The notes under the pieces: generated by a model
Databases searched by the model: none
What the model saw: the letters and a program-made list of their open reading frames with translations, nothing else
What the model was told of the DNA's origin: nothing
Program-made: the position numbers and the translations under genes
Assembly (NCBI RefSeq): GCF_004346185.1
Contig: NZ_SMAI01000005.1
Location: 186,001-250,000 of the forward strand
Length of the DNA stretch: 64,000 nt
Direction: 5' to 3'
From: Aquabacter spiritensis
GTDB lineage: Bacteria > Pseudomonadota > Alphaproteobacteria > Rhizobiales > Xanthobacteraceae
In this document: piece after piece, positions 34,590-43,095 of the stretch
Numbering within the stretch: the stretch's first letter is position 1
How the letters are laid out: the number at the start of each line of letters is the position of its first letter

Positions 34590-35219
34590 TCATGGTCGGT
34601 CGGGATCCATGTCGCGCGGCGCCACCATGCGGCGGACCAGCGCGGAAAAAGCCGGCAGCCGGCCGGTCAAATCCCAGTCGGGATGCAGCAGATGATGCAG
34701 AACCAGCCCGTCGCCGATCACCTGGAGCAGCACCACCAGGTCGTCCGGATCCAGCCGCGCATCGATCTCGCCGCGCCCGGCGGCCCGGACCAGAGCGGTG
34801 CGGAGCATCGCCCGCGTCTCCTCCTCGACCGGTTCGAGCGCGCTGCGCAGCCGCGGATTGCGGATCGCCTCCGCCATGATCTCCGGCCCCAGCTTCGCGC
34901 AGGGATCGGCCTCGGGAGACAGCATCTCGGCGAGCTTTTCAGTCAGCGCGTCGATCAGGCTCGGCGCGCGCTCGAGCTCTTCGAACATCTGCCCCTTTTC
35001 GGCACGCTCGCCCTCGACGATGGCGCCGATGATGGCTTCCTTAGAGGGGAAATAGCGATAGAGCGCGCCCGGACTCATCCCGGCCTCGGTGCAGATCTGC
35101 TGCATCGAGGTGCCGTGAAAGCCCTCGCGCGAGAAGCACAGAACGGCCGCCGACAGGATCCGCCGGCGCTGTTCCGCGCGGTGGTCGGCCTGCGGCGTGG
35201 AAGCGGCCTCAAGGTCCAT
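34590..35219 (-). CDS. TetR-family repressor, likely of the adjacent RND pump
   Basis: The 209-residue regulator has an N-terminal HTH (ILSAAVLCFSREGFHGTSMQQI followed by SPGALYRYFPSKEAI) and an all-helical ligand domain with a Cys/Lys-poor pocket. It precedes the adaptor and pump genes on the same strand with a 127-bp gap, a classical local-repressor layout. Two related inverted repeats (35234-35257 and 35283-35300) lie directly before its start and are probable operators, implying autoregulation. The inducer is unknown. Confidence 0.93.
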   Translation of the reverse strand: MDLEAASTPQADHRAEQRRRILSAAVLCFSREGFHGTSMQQICTEAGMSPGALYRYFPSKEAIIGAIVEGERAEKGQMFEELERAPSLIDALTEKLAEMLSPEADPCAKLGPEIMAEAIRNPRLRSALEPVEEETRAMLRTALVRAAGRGEIDARLDPDDLVVLLQVIGDGLVLHHLLHPDWDLTGRLPAFSALVRRMVAPRDMDPDRP

Positions 35220-35233
35220 AAGGGAAAGCCGAA

Positions 35234-35257
35234 ATGAGAATGAACATTCGCTCTCAT
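35234..35257. promoter_or_regulatory. TetR operator-like site 1
   Basis: Centred on GAATG-AA-CATTC (perfect arms, 35238-35249) and framed by ATGAGA (35234-35239) and TCTCAT (35252-35257). It begins 15 bp before the tetR start codon. The right half, ATTCGCTCTC, nearly repeats in site 2 as GTTCGCTCTC. Confidence 0.6.
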
Positions 35258-35282
35258 CTAGGGGCGGAGGGGAAAGGGGTCA

Positions 35283-35300
35283 AGAGCGAGCGTTCGCTCT
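35283..35300. promoter_or_regulatory. TetR operator-like site 2
   Basis: AGAGCGA (35283-35289) and TCGCTCT (35294-35300) are perfect 7-bp arms around GCGT. It lies 49 bp from site 1 (centre to centre about 46 bp) and shares the GTTCGCTCTC half with it, as expected for two binding sites of one repressor. Confidence 0.55.
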
Positions 35301-35444
35301 CGGCGTTGCCGGCCCCTGCGGCGCGCTGCCGCGCCGGCGTCTCTCCGGCACCAGATCGGGCGGCGGCGGGGATCTGGATCGCAACATTCCTGTTGCCTCC
35401 CCCTTCGCGCGCTCTAGATAGACGCAAAGCCGGAGGAAGAACGC

Positions 35445-35861
35445 ATGCTGGCCCGATCTCTGTGGAGCGCGGTTTTCCTGTCTCTCGCCGCCATCGGCGC
35501 CGCGGCCCAGACCGCCGCGCCGGCCCCGGGCTGGCAGGCCACGCTTTGGGCGGACAGCGTGATGGTGCAGAGCCAGTTGCGGTTCGACCTCGAAAGCCCG
35601 GACGGGACGGGGGTGAGCGACCAGCAATGGGCGACCTTCGTCAGCGAGACGATTCTGCCGCGCTTTCCCGATGGAATCACCGTGCTGGAGGCGCGCACCT
35701 TTCGGGCGGCCCGGGCCACGGGCGAGCGGCTGGTCCTGATCGTCCACCCCAACACGCCGGACGCGACCGGCAAGGTCGTCGAGATCAAGACCCTGTTTTC
35801 AAAGCGCTTCGCCGGCGCCGCGGTGGACCACCTCGACTTCCCGGTGCGGGTGGTCGACTGA
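35445..35861 (+). CDS. secreted DUF3574 protein
   Basis: The protein has 138 residues with a signal peptide ending GAAAQ (cleavage near residue 22) and a compact domain with WADSVMVQSQLRF, the VSDQQWATFVSETILPRFPDG segment and LVLIVHPNTPD, which match DUF3574. The function of the family is unknown. A consensus-like GGAGG ribosome site precedes the ATG. It converges with the HAD phosphatase gene (9-bp gap). Confidence 0.85.
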   Translation: MLARSLWSAVFLSLAAIGAAAQTAAPAPGWQATLWADSVMVQSQLRFDLESPDGTGVSDQQWATFVSETILPRFPDGITVLEARTFRAARATGERLVLIVHPNTPDATGKVVEIKTLFSKRFAGAAVDHLDFPVRVVD

Positions 35862-35870
35862 TCCCCGCTC

Positions 35871-37142
35871 TCAGTCGCGGACCAGCCGCTCGGCGGTTTG
35901 TCCGAACGGCAAGGTCGCGGCGGACGGGCGCCATTCGCCGGTCGTCTCGTTCCGTCCCTGGAGCATGAAGCGGGGGTCCTTCTGCCGGGCCTCCTCGACC
36001 GCCATGCGGCTCAGGGTCCCGATCTTGCCGCCCTTGAGCCGGTTGACGATCACGCCGAGGCGGGTCTCGGGGAAGGCGCTCAGCATGTCGGCATCGCCGT
36101 CGCTGTCGCCGAACACGAGGAGCGGCCCGAAGCCGCGCTCGGCGACCATGGTCCTGCGGATCGCCTCGACCTTTCCGGGGCCCCAGGTGATCGGCCAGTC
36201 CGGCGCCGGATGCCAGTCCATGCGGCCGGCCACCTGCGCCATCCGGATGCCGAACACGCGGTCTTCCGGCAGGCCGTAGCCGTACCGGGGATCGCAGGCG
36301 AACACCTTTACCACCTCTTCGGCCGAAGCGCTGACCACGAACACGTCGATGCCCGCTCTCCGCAAGGCGTACTGAATCGCCGCGATTTCGGGCGTCAGGC
36401 GCAGGCCGTCCAGGTGGCGCTGCCGGACCACGCCCGCGCGGCCGGGCCGAGCCGCGGGACTGACGACCTCGATCCACGCCATGGCGCGACCCAGCCCCGC
36501 ATCGTTGTTCCCGGCGGCGAGACGCTGAAGCTGCTCGGTCGTATTGCCGGCAAGGAAACCGACCACCCAGGCATCGCCGAACTGGTCGCCGAACGTGTCC
36601 ACCAGGGCATTGTAGGCGAACAGCAGCTTGGCCCGCAGGCTCTGCAGGCGCTCGTCCTTGGCGAGGTCCGCATGGCGCTCGGCCGGGGCCGGCGTGCCGT
36701 AGCTGGCGGCGAGCGCGGCATAATCGGCATCGAGATCCGCGGCGAGGTCCGCGAACGCCACCGGCGTGCCCTGGATCGTGGTATAGGCCGCGGCGAGCGG
36801 CCCCTCGGGAACCGACAGCCGCACCACCTTGGCGAAATCCTCCGGCGCGAGCCGGAAGGCGAAGGTGTCGAGGAGGGTGAGGAGTAGCGTCTCCTCGCAA
36901 TCGTTCATGATCGAGGTGTTGTCCCAGTCGAACACCGCGTAAGGCCGCCGCGCGGAATCATAGCCGGGGCTGCCGCGGCCATGGTCGCGCATCAGGCCGC
37001 GCAGCCGGGCGCGCAGGTCGGGCGCGATCTTGAGCGGCACGAGATCAGGCAGGACGACGGAGGACCCGGCGGCCATCGAAGCACCGGGCAACACGACCAA
37101 AGGCGCAGCGGCAAGGCCGGACAGGAAGGCGCGACGGTCCAT
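35871..37142 (-). CDS. exported HAD-superfamily phosphatase-like protein
   Basis: From the ATG at 37142 the protein has 423 residues. The N-terminus MDRRAFLSGLAAAPLVVLPG resembles a Tat-type signal with a twin Arg. The HAD motif I reads VFDWDNTS (near residue 70), with both Asp. Motif II is VVSAS, and motif IV is FGDSDGDADML. The wide spacing between motifs I and II (~200 residues) indicates a large cap domain. Similar proteins are annotated as haloacid dehalogenase-like phosphatases with unknown substrate, often in the phosphorylcholine phosphatase group. It diverges from the CysZ-like gene at 37280. Confidence 0.85.
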   Translation of the reverse strand: MDRRAFLSGLAAAPLVVLPGASMAAGSSVVLPDLVPLKIAPDLRARLRGLMRDHGRGSPGYDSARRPYAVFDWDNTSIMNDCEETLLLTLLDTFAFRLAPEDFAKVVRLSVPEGPLAAAYTTIQGTPVAFADLAADLDADYAALAASYGTPAPAERHADLAKDERLQSLRAKLLFAYNALVDTFGDQFGDAWVVGFLAGNTTEQLQRLAAGNNDAGLGRAMAWIEVVSPAARPGRAGVVRQRHLDGLRLTPEIAAIQYALRRAGIDVFVVSASAEEVVKVFACDPRYGYGLPEDRVFGIRMAQVAGRMDWHPAPDWPITWGPGKVEAIRRTMVAERGFGPLLVFGDSDGDADMLSAFPETRLGVIVNRLKGGKIGTLSRMAVEEARQKDPRFMLQGRNETTGEWRPSAATLPFGQTAERLVRD

Positions 37143-37279
37143 GATCTCTCCCGGAGGCAAAGTGGTACCCGATCAGGAAAGCCATGGCCGGTGACACCGC
37201 AATGACGCCTGCCCTTGAGGCGGTGCGGGCGGCACCCCACTTGAGCAGCGGCCCTGCCGCCTCACCCGGATCTCCCCGC

Positions 37280-37969
37280 ATGCTGTCCGACGCCTTTACC
37301 GCCTTCGCCCAGATTTTCTCGCCGCGCCTGCGCGGCGTGCTGCTGAAGGCGATCGCGCTCGCCGTCGGTCTGCTGATCGTGCTCGCGATCGGGCTCAATG
37401 TGGCGCTGAACCATCTGGTGGACATTCCCTCCTATCCCTGGCTGGAGACCACGCTCGCGATCGTGGCGGGGCTCGGCATCGTGCTCGGTGCGCTCTATCT
37501 CGTGCCCGCCGTGTCGTCTTTGGTCGCCGGCCTGTTCCTGGACGACGTCGCCGATGCGGTGGAGCGGGCGAGCTATCCCGGTATGCCTCCCGGCACGCCG
37601 CAGCCGATCGCCCGATCGCTGGCCTATACGGTGCGTTTCTTCCTGATCGTACTCGCGGTCAATCTGTGCGCCCTGATGCTGCTCCTCGTGCCGGGGGTGA
37701 ACATCGTCATCTTCTTCATCGCCAACGCCTATCTGCTCAGCCGGGAATATTTCGAGCTGGCCGCGATGCGCCATGGCTCGCCGGCGGAGGCGCGCGCCCT
37801 GCGGCAGGCCAATGCGGTCACGGTGTTTCTCGCCGGCCTGCTGATCGCCCCGCTGCTGATGGTGCCCGTGCTCAATCTGGTGACGCCGATCTACGGCACC
37901 GCCTTCATGGTCCATCTTCACAAGCGCCTCGCCGGCCGGCGGCGCAGCCGGCTTATCGAAGGCGCCTGA
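37280..37969 (+). CDS. EI24/CysZ-like membrane protein
   Basis: With the ATG at 37280 the protein has 229 residues. Four to five hydrophobic segments are seen, and IFSPRLRGVLLKA and ANAYLLSREYFELAAMR match the EI24 (CysZ-like, putative sulfate transporter) family. An ATG at 37184 with an AGGAAA ribosome site would add 32 low-complexity residues. Relatives begin at MLxDA, which favours 37280. CysZ of enterobacteria supports sulfate uptake; the role of the rhizobial branch is not established. It converges on nth (6-bp gap). Confidence 0.82.
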   Translation: MLSDAFTAFAQIFSPRLRGVLLKAIALAVGLLIVLAIGLNVALNHLVDIPSYPWLETTLAIVAGLGIVLGALYLVPAVSSLVAGLFLDDVADAVERASYPGMPPGTPQPIARSLAYTVRFFLIVLAVNLCALMLLLVPGVNIVIFFIANAYLLSREYFELAAMRHGSPAEARALRQANAVTVFLAGLLIAPLLMVPVLNLVTPIYGTAFMVHLHKRLAGRRRSRLIEGA

Positions 37970-37975
37970 GGCGGG

Positions 37976-38839
37976 TCAGACCGTCTTGTCCGGCCAGCGG
38001 CACAGATCGAGGATGGGACAGCGCGGGCAGTCCGGCAGGCGCGCCTTGCAGACATAGCGGCCGTGTAGGATCAGCCAATGGTGCGCGTGCAGCTTGAAGC
38101 GGTCCGGCACCCGCCGCTCCAGCGCCAGTTCGACGTCGAGCGGCGTCGCCCCCGGTGCGAGGCCGGTGCGGTTGGCGACGCGGAACAGATGGGTGTCAAC
38201 CGCGATCGTCGGCAGGCCGAACGCGATGTTGAGCACGACGTTCGCCGTCTTTCGCCCGACCCCGGGCAGCGCTTCGAGCGCCGCGCGGTCGGGCGGCACC
38301 GCCCCGCCGTGCCGCTCCAGCAGCAGGCGCGAGAGCTCCACGACATTCTTCGCCTTGCCGCGATAGAGGCCGAGGGTCCGGATATAAGCCGCGACGCCGT
38401 CTTCGCCGAGCGCCAGCATCGCCGCCGGGTTCGGCGCGGCGGCGAACAGGCCGCGCGTCGCCTTGTTCACCCCGGTATCGGTCGCCTGGGCGGACAGCAC
38501 CACCGCCACCAGAAGGGTGAAGGCGTCGGTATAATCCAGCTCGCCCTCGGGTTCAGGATCCCGCCGCGCAAACCGCGAAAACGCCTCCTCCACCTCCGCC
38601 TCGGACCAGATCGCGACGGTGCGCCCATGGACCGCCGCGGCGGCATTGGCGACCGCACGGCGGCGGGCCGGCCCCTGTGCGGTCGCGGCCTCGGCCTTCA
38701 GCCGCGCCGCCGCGCGCACCGCCCGCGGCTTGGTGGGCGGCTTGGCGGCCGACTCAGTGGCCGGCCTGGCGCCCGGCACGCCTTCCGGTTCGGCGGGTGC
38801 GACCGGCGATACGCCCGAACGGGTGGTCTTTCTGGCCAT
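37976..38839 (-). CDS. nth: endonuclease III
   Basis: The DNA glycosylase/AP lyase has 287 residues from the ATG at 38839. A basic, Ala/Pro-rich extension of about 70 residues precedes the catalytic core. The helix-hairpin-helix is LPGVGRKTANVVLN (with the catalytic Lys), the catalytic Asp is in AVDTHLFRV, and the [4Fe-4S] loop is C-x6-C-x2-C-x5-C (CKARLPDCPRCPILDLC). It removes oxidised pyrimidines in base-excision repair. The N-terminal extension is longer than in E. coli Nth but typical of this group. Confidence 0.95.
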   Translation of the reverse strand: MARKTTRSGVSPVAPAEPEGVPGARPATESAAKPPTKPRAVRAAARLKAEAATAQGPARRRAVANAAAAVHGRTVAIWSEAEVEEAFSRFARRDPEPEGELDYTDAFTLLVAVVLSAQATDTGVNKATRGLFAAAPNPAAMLALGEDGVAAYIRTLGLYRGKAKNVVELSRLLLERHGGAVPPDRAALEALPGVGRKTANVVLNIAFGLPTIAVDTHLFRVANRTGLAPGATPLDVELALERRVPDRFKLHAHHWLILHGRYVCKARLPDCPRCPILDLCRWPDKTV

Positions 38840-38860
38840 CGTCCCCGTATAATGAGGGTT

Positions 38861-39388
38861 ATGATCAAGGCCAATGACCTGCCCTTCCCCGAGGATGGCG
38901 AACCCACGGTTTTCGCCACCGTCATGGCGCCGCACCGCTCGCTCTCACAGCGCGGCTTCGTGATCTTCATGCTGGCGATCGGCGGCGTGAGCTTCGCCTG
39001 CGGCCTGGTCTTCGTCTCGATGGGCGCCTGGCCGATCTTCGGCTTTTTCGGGCTCGATGTGGCGCTGGTCTATTTCGCGTTGCGGTCCAATTTCCGCGCC
39101 GCCGCCGCGCGGGAATTCATCCGCATCACCCCCAGCTTGGTCCAGGTCCGCCAGGTCTCCGCCCGCGGCAAGGCGCGCGACGTGGAGATGAACCCCTTCT
39201 TCACCCGCGTCGCCCGGCGCGACGTCGAGGAACTCGGCACGCTCGACCTGTCCCTGGTCTCGCGCAGCGCGCAGACCCCGGTCGGGATCCATCTCGGGCC
39301 GTGGCAGAAGACCGAACTCGCCGATCATCTCGGCGATGCCCTCGGCAAAGTGAAACGCGGCGTCACGCGCACGGTGTTCGACAGCTGA
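38861..39388 (+). CDS. DUF2244 membrane protein
   Basis: The protein has 175 residues from the ATG at 38861, preceded by GAGGG; an ATG at 38852 is also in frame. Two adjacent membrane helices (FVIFMLAIGGVSFACGLVF and the following GAWPIFGFFGLDVALVYF) lie near the N-terminus. A cytosolic domain with REFIRITPSLVQVRQVS and GIHLGPWQKTELADHLGDAL follows, which is the DUF2244 pattern. Family members are common in alphaproteobacteria, often near nth, and have no known function. It diverges from nth (21-bp gap). Confidence 0.88.
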   Translation: MIKANDLPFPEDGEPTVFATVMAPHRSLSQRGFVIFMLAIGGVSFACGLVFVSMGAWPIFGFFGLDVALVYFALRSNFRAAAAREFIRITPSLVQVRQVSARGKARDVEMNPFFTRVARRDVEELGTLDLSLVSRSAQTPVGIHLGPWQKTELADHLGDALGKVKRGVTRTVFDS

Positions 39389-39573
39389 TCCCGAACCCGC
39401 TGGTCCGCCCGAAGTCACCCGCTCCCCCGCGACATTGAGGCGACCGGTCGCGCCGCGCCGGCGTGGCGTTCGCCCTGCATTGTCGAGCTGTGCTGAACAC
39501 GGTGTCGTCGATTGGGCGGCTACTCGCGACACCCATTCGCACCCATCCTTTGCTCTCCACCACGGGAGCGAAG

Positions 39574-40296
39574 ATGGACAAAGTCATTCTCATCACCGGA
39601 GCCTCCAGCGGGATCGGCGCGGGCCTCGCCCGCGAACTCGGCGCCGCCGGGGCGAAACTCCTGCTCGGCGCCCGCCGGCTGGACCGCGTCGCGGCGATCG
39701 CCCGCGACATCACGGCGGCCGGCGGCACCGCCGAAGGGCGCGCCTTGGACGTCACCGACCGCCGGTCCATGGCCGCCTTCGCGCAGGCCGCCTTCGACAC
39801 CTGGGGCCATATCGACGTCCTCATCAACAATGCCGGCATCATGCCGCTCTCGCCCTTGTCCGCCGGGAAACTGGACGAGTGGGAGCGCATGGTCGACGTC
39901 AACATCAAGGGCGTGCTCTGGGGCATCGGCGCGGTGCTGCCCGCCATGGAGGCGCGCGGCAGCGGCCAGATCATCAATATCGGCTCCATCGGCGCCCTGT
40001 CGGTGGTGCCGACTGCCGCAATCTATTGCGCGACCAAATTCGCGGTCCGGGCGATCTCGGACGGACTGCGCCAGGAAAGCCGGGCGATCCGCGTCACCTG
40101 CGTCAATCCGGGCGTCGTGGAGAGCGAACTCGCCGCGACCATCACCCATCCGGAGACCAAGGCGGCGATGGAGGCCTATCGCGCGGTCGCGCTTCAGCCG
40201 GCCGACATTGCGCGGGCCGTGCGCCACCTGATCGAGGCGCCGGACAGCGTCGACACCACTGAAATCACGATCCGCCCCACGGCGTCGCCGAACTGA
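39574..40296 (+). CDS. short-chain dehydrogenase/reductase
   Basis: A classical SDR of 240 residues. The cofactor motif is TGASSGIG (8-15), the NNAG motif follows at 85-88, and the catalytic Tyr-x3-Lys is in YCATK with an upstream Ser in NIGSIGAL. The first strand is followed by LLLGARRLDR, where Arg residues suggest NADP(H). The ATG at 39574 is chosen; the frame stays open upstream for 37 codons without similarity. Its substrate is not predictable. An NTF2-like secreted protein gene follows after 151 bp. Confidence 0.92.
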   Translation: MDKVILITGASSGIGAGLARELGAAGAKLLLGARRLDRVAAIARDITAAGGTAEGRALDVTDRRSMAAFAQAAFDTWGHIDVLINNAGIMPLSPLSAGKLDEWERMVDVNIKGVLWGIGAVLPAMEARGSGQIINIGSIGALSVVPTAAIYCATKFAVRAISDGLRQESRAIRVTCVNPGVVESELAATITHPETKAAMEAYRAVALQPADIARAVRHLIEAPDSVDTTEITIRPTASPN

Positions 40297-40447
40297 TCCG
40301 GCCGCGACGCAATGAACGACCGCGGCTTCGCCCCCCGGCGATCGGCACGCGGTCTCGGCGATCCGGAGCGTCCGCACCCCGCCTCGATCGCCGCCGGCCC
40401 AGGGTGCCGTCCAAATGACGTCCGCAACCCGAAAAAGGAGAGATCCG

Positions 40448-40978
40448 ATGACGTTTGCTTTCAAGGACAAGACATTGGCGACCACCGGCCGCGGCCTGCT
40501 GCTCGCGCTCGCCCTCGTCGCGACCCTTGCGCCGGCGCGCGCCGGTTCGTCCGGCGCACCGGTAGAGACCGTGACGGCGCGGAACGAGGCCGTCGTGCGC
40601 GACGCCTTCGCGCACTGGGCGGCCGGCGGAAACGTCTTCACCATCCTGTCCCCGGACGTGGTCTGGACGATCCACGGATCCGGCCCGGTGGCCGGCACCT
40701 ATCACGGCGTGAAAGATTTCATCGATCGCGCCTCCGCCCCCCTCGTCAGCCGCCTCGCGACCCCGATCACGCCGCGCGTCGAGGACATCTGGGCCGTCGG
40801 CGACACGGTGATCGTGCGCTTCGACGGATCGGCCACCACGACGTCGGGGGCGCCCTACCGCAACCAGTTCGTCTGGATCTTCCGGATGAAGGACGGCGCC
40901 GTGATCGAGGCCGAGGCGTTTCTCGATCTCGTCGCCTATCAGCGGGTCGTCGAGAACAACGCGCCGCGCCCGCGCTAG
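40448..40978 (+). CDS. secreted SnoaL/NTF2-like protein
   Basis: The protein has 176 residues with a signal peptide (hydrophobic LLLALALVATLAPARA, cleavage near residue 33). An NTF2-like alpha+beta barrel follows: VRDAFAHWAAGGNVFTILSPDVVWTIHGS, AGTYHGVKDFI and the last strands IVRFDGSATT and WIFRMKDGAVIEAEAFLD. These folds include ketosteroid isomerases and SnoaL cyclases as well as binding proteins. No catalytic assignment is safe. A clear AAAAGGAG ribosome site selects the ATG at 40448. Confidence 0.85.
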   Translation: MTFAFKDKTLATTGRGLLLALALVATLAPARAGSSGAPVETVTARNEAVVRDAFAHWAAGGNVFTILSPDVVWTIHGSGPVAGTYHGVKDFIDRASAPLVSRLATPITPRVEDIWAVGDTVIVRFDGSATTTSGAPYRNQFVWIFRMKDGAVIEAEAFLDLVAYQRVVENNAPRPR

Positions 40979-41130
40979 AGCCCGTTCGATCGATGCGAAG
41001 CGAGTGATTTGCCGATCGGGTCTTTCGGCCGGGTCGGATCAGACGCCAGACCGGCGGCGTCCCGCACGGGGGTTCCCGCGCGGGACGCGAAGGCCTGATC
41101 GCCGCGCCGGCCGGGCCCGTGAAATCGGGT

Positions 41131-41140
41131 GGGCATGCCC
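41131..41140. promoter_or_regulatory. 10-bp palindrome before the Ada-like gene
   Basis: GGGCATGCCC is a perfect palindrome 26-35 bp upstream of the ATG at 41166, placed where an autoregulator could bind. There is no independent support, and GC-rich palindromes of this size arise by chance in such DNA. Confidence 0.25.
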
Positions 41141-41165
41141 GTCCGTGTGTGGTGGGATATGCGCG

Positions 41166-42107
41166 ATGAGACCGGGGAGATCCGCCGTGCTGGCCCAGGA
41201 GCCGTTCACCCTCGATGTGCCGAAATCCCTCGGCCCCCTGACGACGCCCGCGACACCGCTGGAAATCGCCGCCTGCGACTATGATGTGGTGCGCCGCGCC
41301 GTGGCTTATGTGACGACTCATGTCCGGCACCAGCCCGAGGTCGAGGACATCGCGCGGGCCAGCGGCGTGACCGCGCGGGCTTTGACCGATCTGTTCCGCC
41401 GCTGGTGCGGCCTCACTCCCAAGGCGTTTCTCCAGGCGGTCACGCTCGACCGCGCCCGCCGCGTGCTCGCGGAGAGCCCGAACGTGCTCGATGCCGCCCT
41501 CGAACTCGGGCTTTCCGGGCCGGGTCGGCTGCACGATCTGTTCGTGGTCCATGAGGCGATGTCGCCCGGCGAATGGAAAACCGGCGGCGCGGGGCTGGAA
41601 ATCCGCTTCGGCTTTCACCCCTCGCCGTTCGGCACCGCGCTCGCCATGTCGAGCCATCGCGGCCTGTGCGGTCTCGCCTTCGCCGATGCCGGTGAGGAGA
41701 CAGCGGCCTTCGCCGACATGACACGGCGCTGGCCCAATGCCACCTATGTCGAGGACCCCGCCACCACGCAGCCCCTCGTCCGCCGGATCTTCGACGCCGA
41801 CGCCTGGCGCGAGGACCAGCCGCTGCGCATCGTCTTCATCGGCACGGATTTCGAGGTGCGGGTCTGGGAGGCGCTGCTGCGCATCCCGCTCGGCCGCGCC
41901 ACGACCTATTCCACCCTCGCCGGCCATGTCGGCAGTCCGCGCGCCGCCCGCGCGGTGGGCGCCGCCGTGGGCCGGAACCCGATCTCCTTTGTCGTGCCCT
42001 GCCACCGCGTCCTCGGCAAGAGCGGCGACTTGACCGGCTATCATTGGGGCCTCACCCGCAAGCGGGCGATACTCGGCTGGGAAGCGGGGAAGGTCATCGG
42101 CGCGTGA
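41166..42107 (+). CDS. Ada-like bifunctional protein: AraC HTH + O6-methylguanine-DNA methyltransferase
   Basis: The protein has 313 residues. Residues ~35-130 form an AraC-type double HTH (YVTTHVRHQPEVEDIARASGVTARALTDLFRRWCG). The C-terminal half is an MGMT domain with the acceptor Cys in PCHRVL and the preceding NPISFVV. The N-terminal Zn/phosphotriester (C38-type) domain of E. coli Ada is missing, so this protein repairs O6-methylguanine but lacks the known Ada switch. Similar two-domain proteins are common in alphaproteobacteria. The ATG at 41166 follows a non-coding stretch. Confidence 0.92.
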   Translation: MRPGRSAVLAQEPFTLDVPKSLGPLTTPATPLEIAACDYDVVRRAVAYVTTHVRHQPEVEDIARASGVTARALTDLFRRWCGLTPKAFLQAVTLDRARRVLAESPNVLDAALELGLSGPGRLHDLFVVHEAMSPGEWKTGGAGLEIRFGFHPSPFGTALAMSSHRGLCGLAFADAGEETAAFADMTRRWPNATYVEDPATTQPLVRRIFDADAWREDQPLRIVFIGTDFEVRVWEALLRIPLGRATTYSTLAGHVGSPRAARAVGAAVGRNPISFVVPCHRVLGKSGDLTGYHWGLTRKRAILGWEAGKVIGA

Positions 42108-42158
42108 GACGCCGCGGGACCGCTTGACCCGCGGGTTCGGGCACGGCACGAACGGGGC

Positions 42159-42563
42159 ATGCGATCCACCCGCCTCCGCGCCACCGTTCTGCTCGTCCTC
42201 GCGGCGCTCGTCTGCGGTGCCGGCGCCGGTCCGGCGCGGGCGGTGGAGGGTTCGACGCCGCCCTACGAGGCCGACCTGCTGAAGCTCGCGGAACTCCTCG
42301 GCGGGCTGCATTATCTGCGGCCTTTGTGCGGCGTCTCGCCCGAGACCCAGACCTGGCGGCAGGAAATGCAAGGGCTCCTTGATGCCGAGCAGCCCTCGGA
42401 CCCCCGCCGCGGCAAGCTGATCGCCGCGTTCAATCAAGGCTATACCAGCTACGCCCAGGTCTACCGCACCTGCACGCCCGCCGCCGCGCTCGCCGTTCAG
42501 CGCCAGATCGCGGAGGGCGCGCGGCTCGCCCACGAGATCGTGGTGCGTTACGGCGGGAATTGA
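42159..42563 (+). CDS. TIGR02301 family secreted protein
   Basis: A small protein of 134 residues with a signal peptide (1-28, ending ARA). The mature part has two Cys (LRPLCGVSPET and VYRTCTPAAAL) that may form a disulfide, and the conserved LAELLGGLHYLRPLC and RRGKLIAAFNQGYTSYAQVY segments. It matches the alphaproteobacterial TIGR02301 family of unknown function. It is followed, after 132 bp, by a small gene on the same strand. Confidence 0.88.
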   Translation: MRSTRLRATVLLVLAALVCGAGAGPARAVEGSTPPYEADLLKLAELLGGLHYLRPLCGVSPETQTWRQEMQGLLDAEQPSDPRRGKLIAAFNQGYTSYAQVYRTCTPAAALAVQRQIAEGARLAHEIVVRYGGN

Positions 42564-42695
42564 CCCTACGGCATTAACCCTTCGTTCAGAACTTGCGCGA
42601 CGCGGCGTGCCGGCATGCTACTCATGGCGAGCCTTAGGGCAGTCAGGGATAGCCCTAGGGCTGTCCGCCCGCGCCGCAGCCAGGAGAAGCGCATC

Positions 42696-42965
42696 GTGTC
42701 GAGCACCGGCTTCGCCGCCCGCATCCGAGACATCTCCGATGCCGCGTCCGACGAGCGCCACGCCGCTTTGTCCTATCTCGACGACGCCTGGACCGAGGCC
42801 GTCCGCGACGGTCTCGACGAGGACAGCCTGGTGCAGGCGGCCCTGTTCACCGCCTTGCGCTCGCTGGTGGCGACCTATGGCGAGGAGCCCTGCGCCACTT
42901 ATGTCGAGGGCCTCGCCGCCCGCATCCGCGCGGGGGAATACACGCTGGTGGGGCAGCGGCAATAG
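42696..42965 (+). CDS. small conserved-looking cytosolic protein, function unknown
   Basis: The protein has 89 residues from a GTG start at 42696. The AGGAGA ribosome site at 42681-42686, 9 nt upstream, decides for this start rather than an in-frame ATG at 42615. It is acidic and helical (RDISDAASDERHAALSYLDDAWTEA). I do not recognise a domain. A TTAACC word, a possible TTGCGC-N17-TGCTAC promoter (42593-42621) and an inverted repeat TAGGGC/GCCCTA (42635-42657) lie upstream. Confidence 0.65.
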   Translation: MSSTGFAARIRDISDAASDERHAALSYLDDAWTEAVRDGLDEDSLVQAALFTALRSLVATYGEEPCATYVEGLAARIRAGEYTLVGQRQ

Positions 42966-43095
42966 AGCGGTTTCGGCCAGGCGGCGCCGCCGTCTGACCC
43001 CCTGGCGCCTGATCCGATCCTGCTGAACGCGAGGATCGGAGCCTGCTCGAAATTCGCGATTGGTACAGGACGCCGCCACGGCGGCGCCGCTGCCT

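Noticed and set aside
42575-42590. CtrA-type site (TTAACC) before the small gene at 42696
   Set aside because: Only one half-site is present; the second TTAA at the required spacing is absent.
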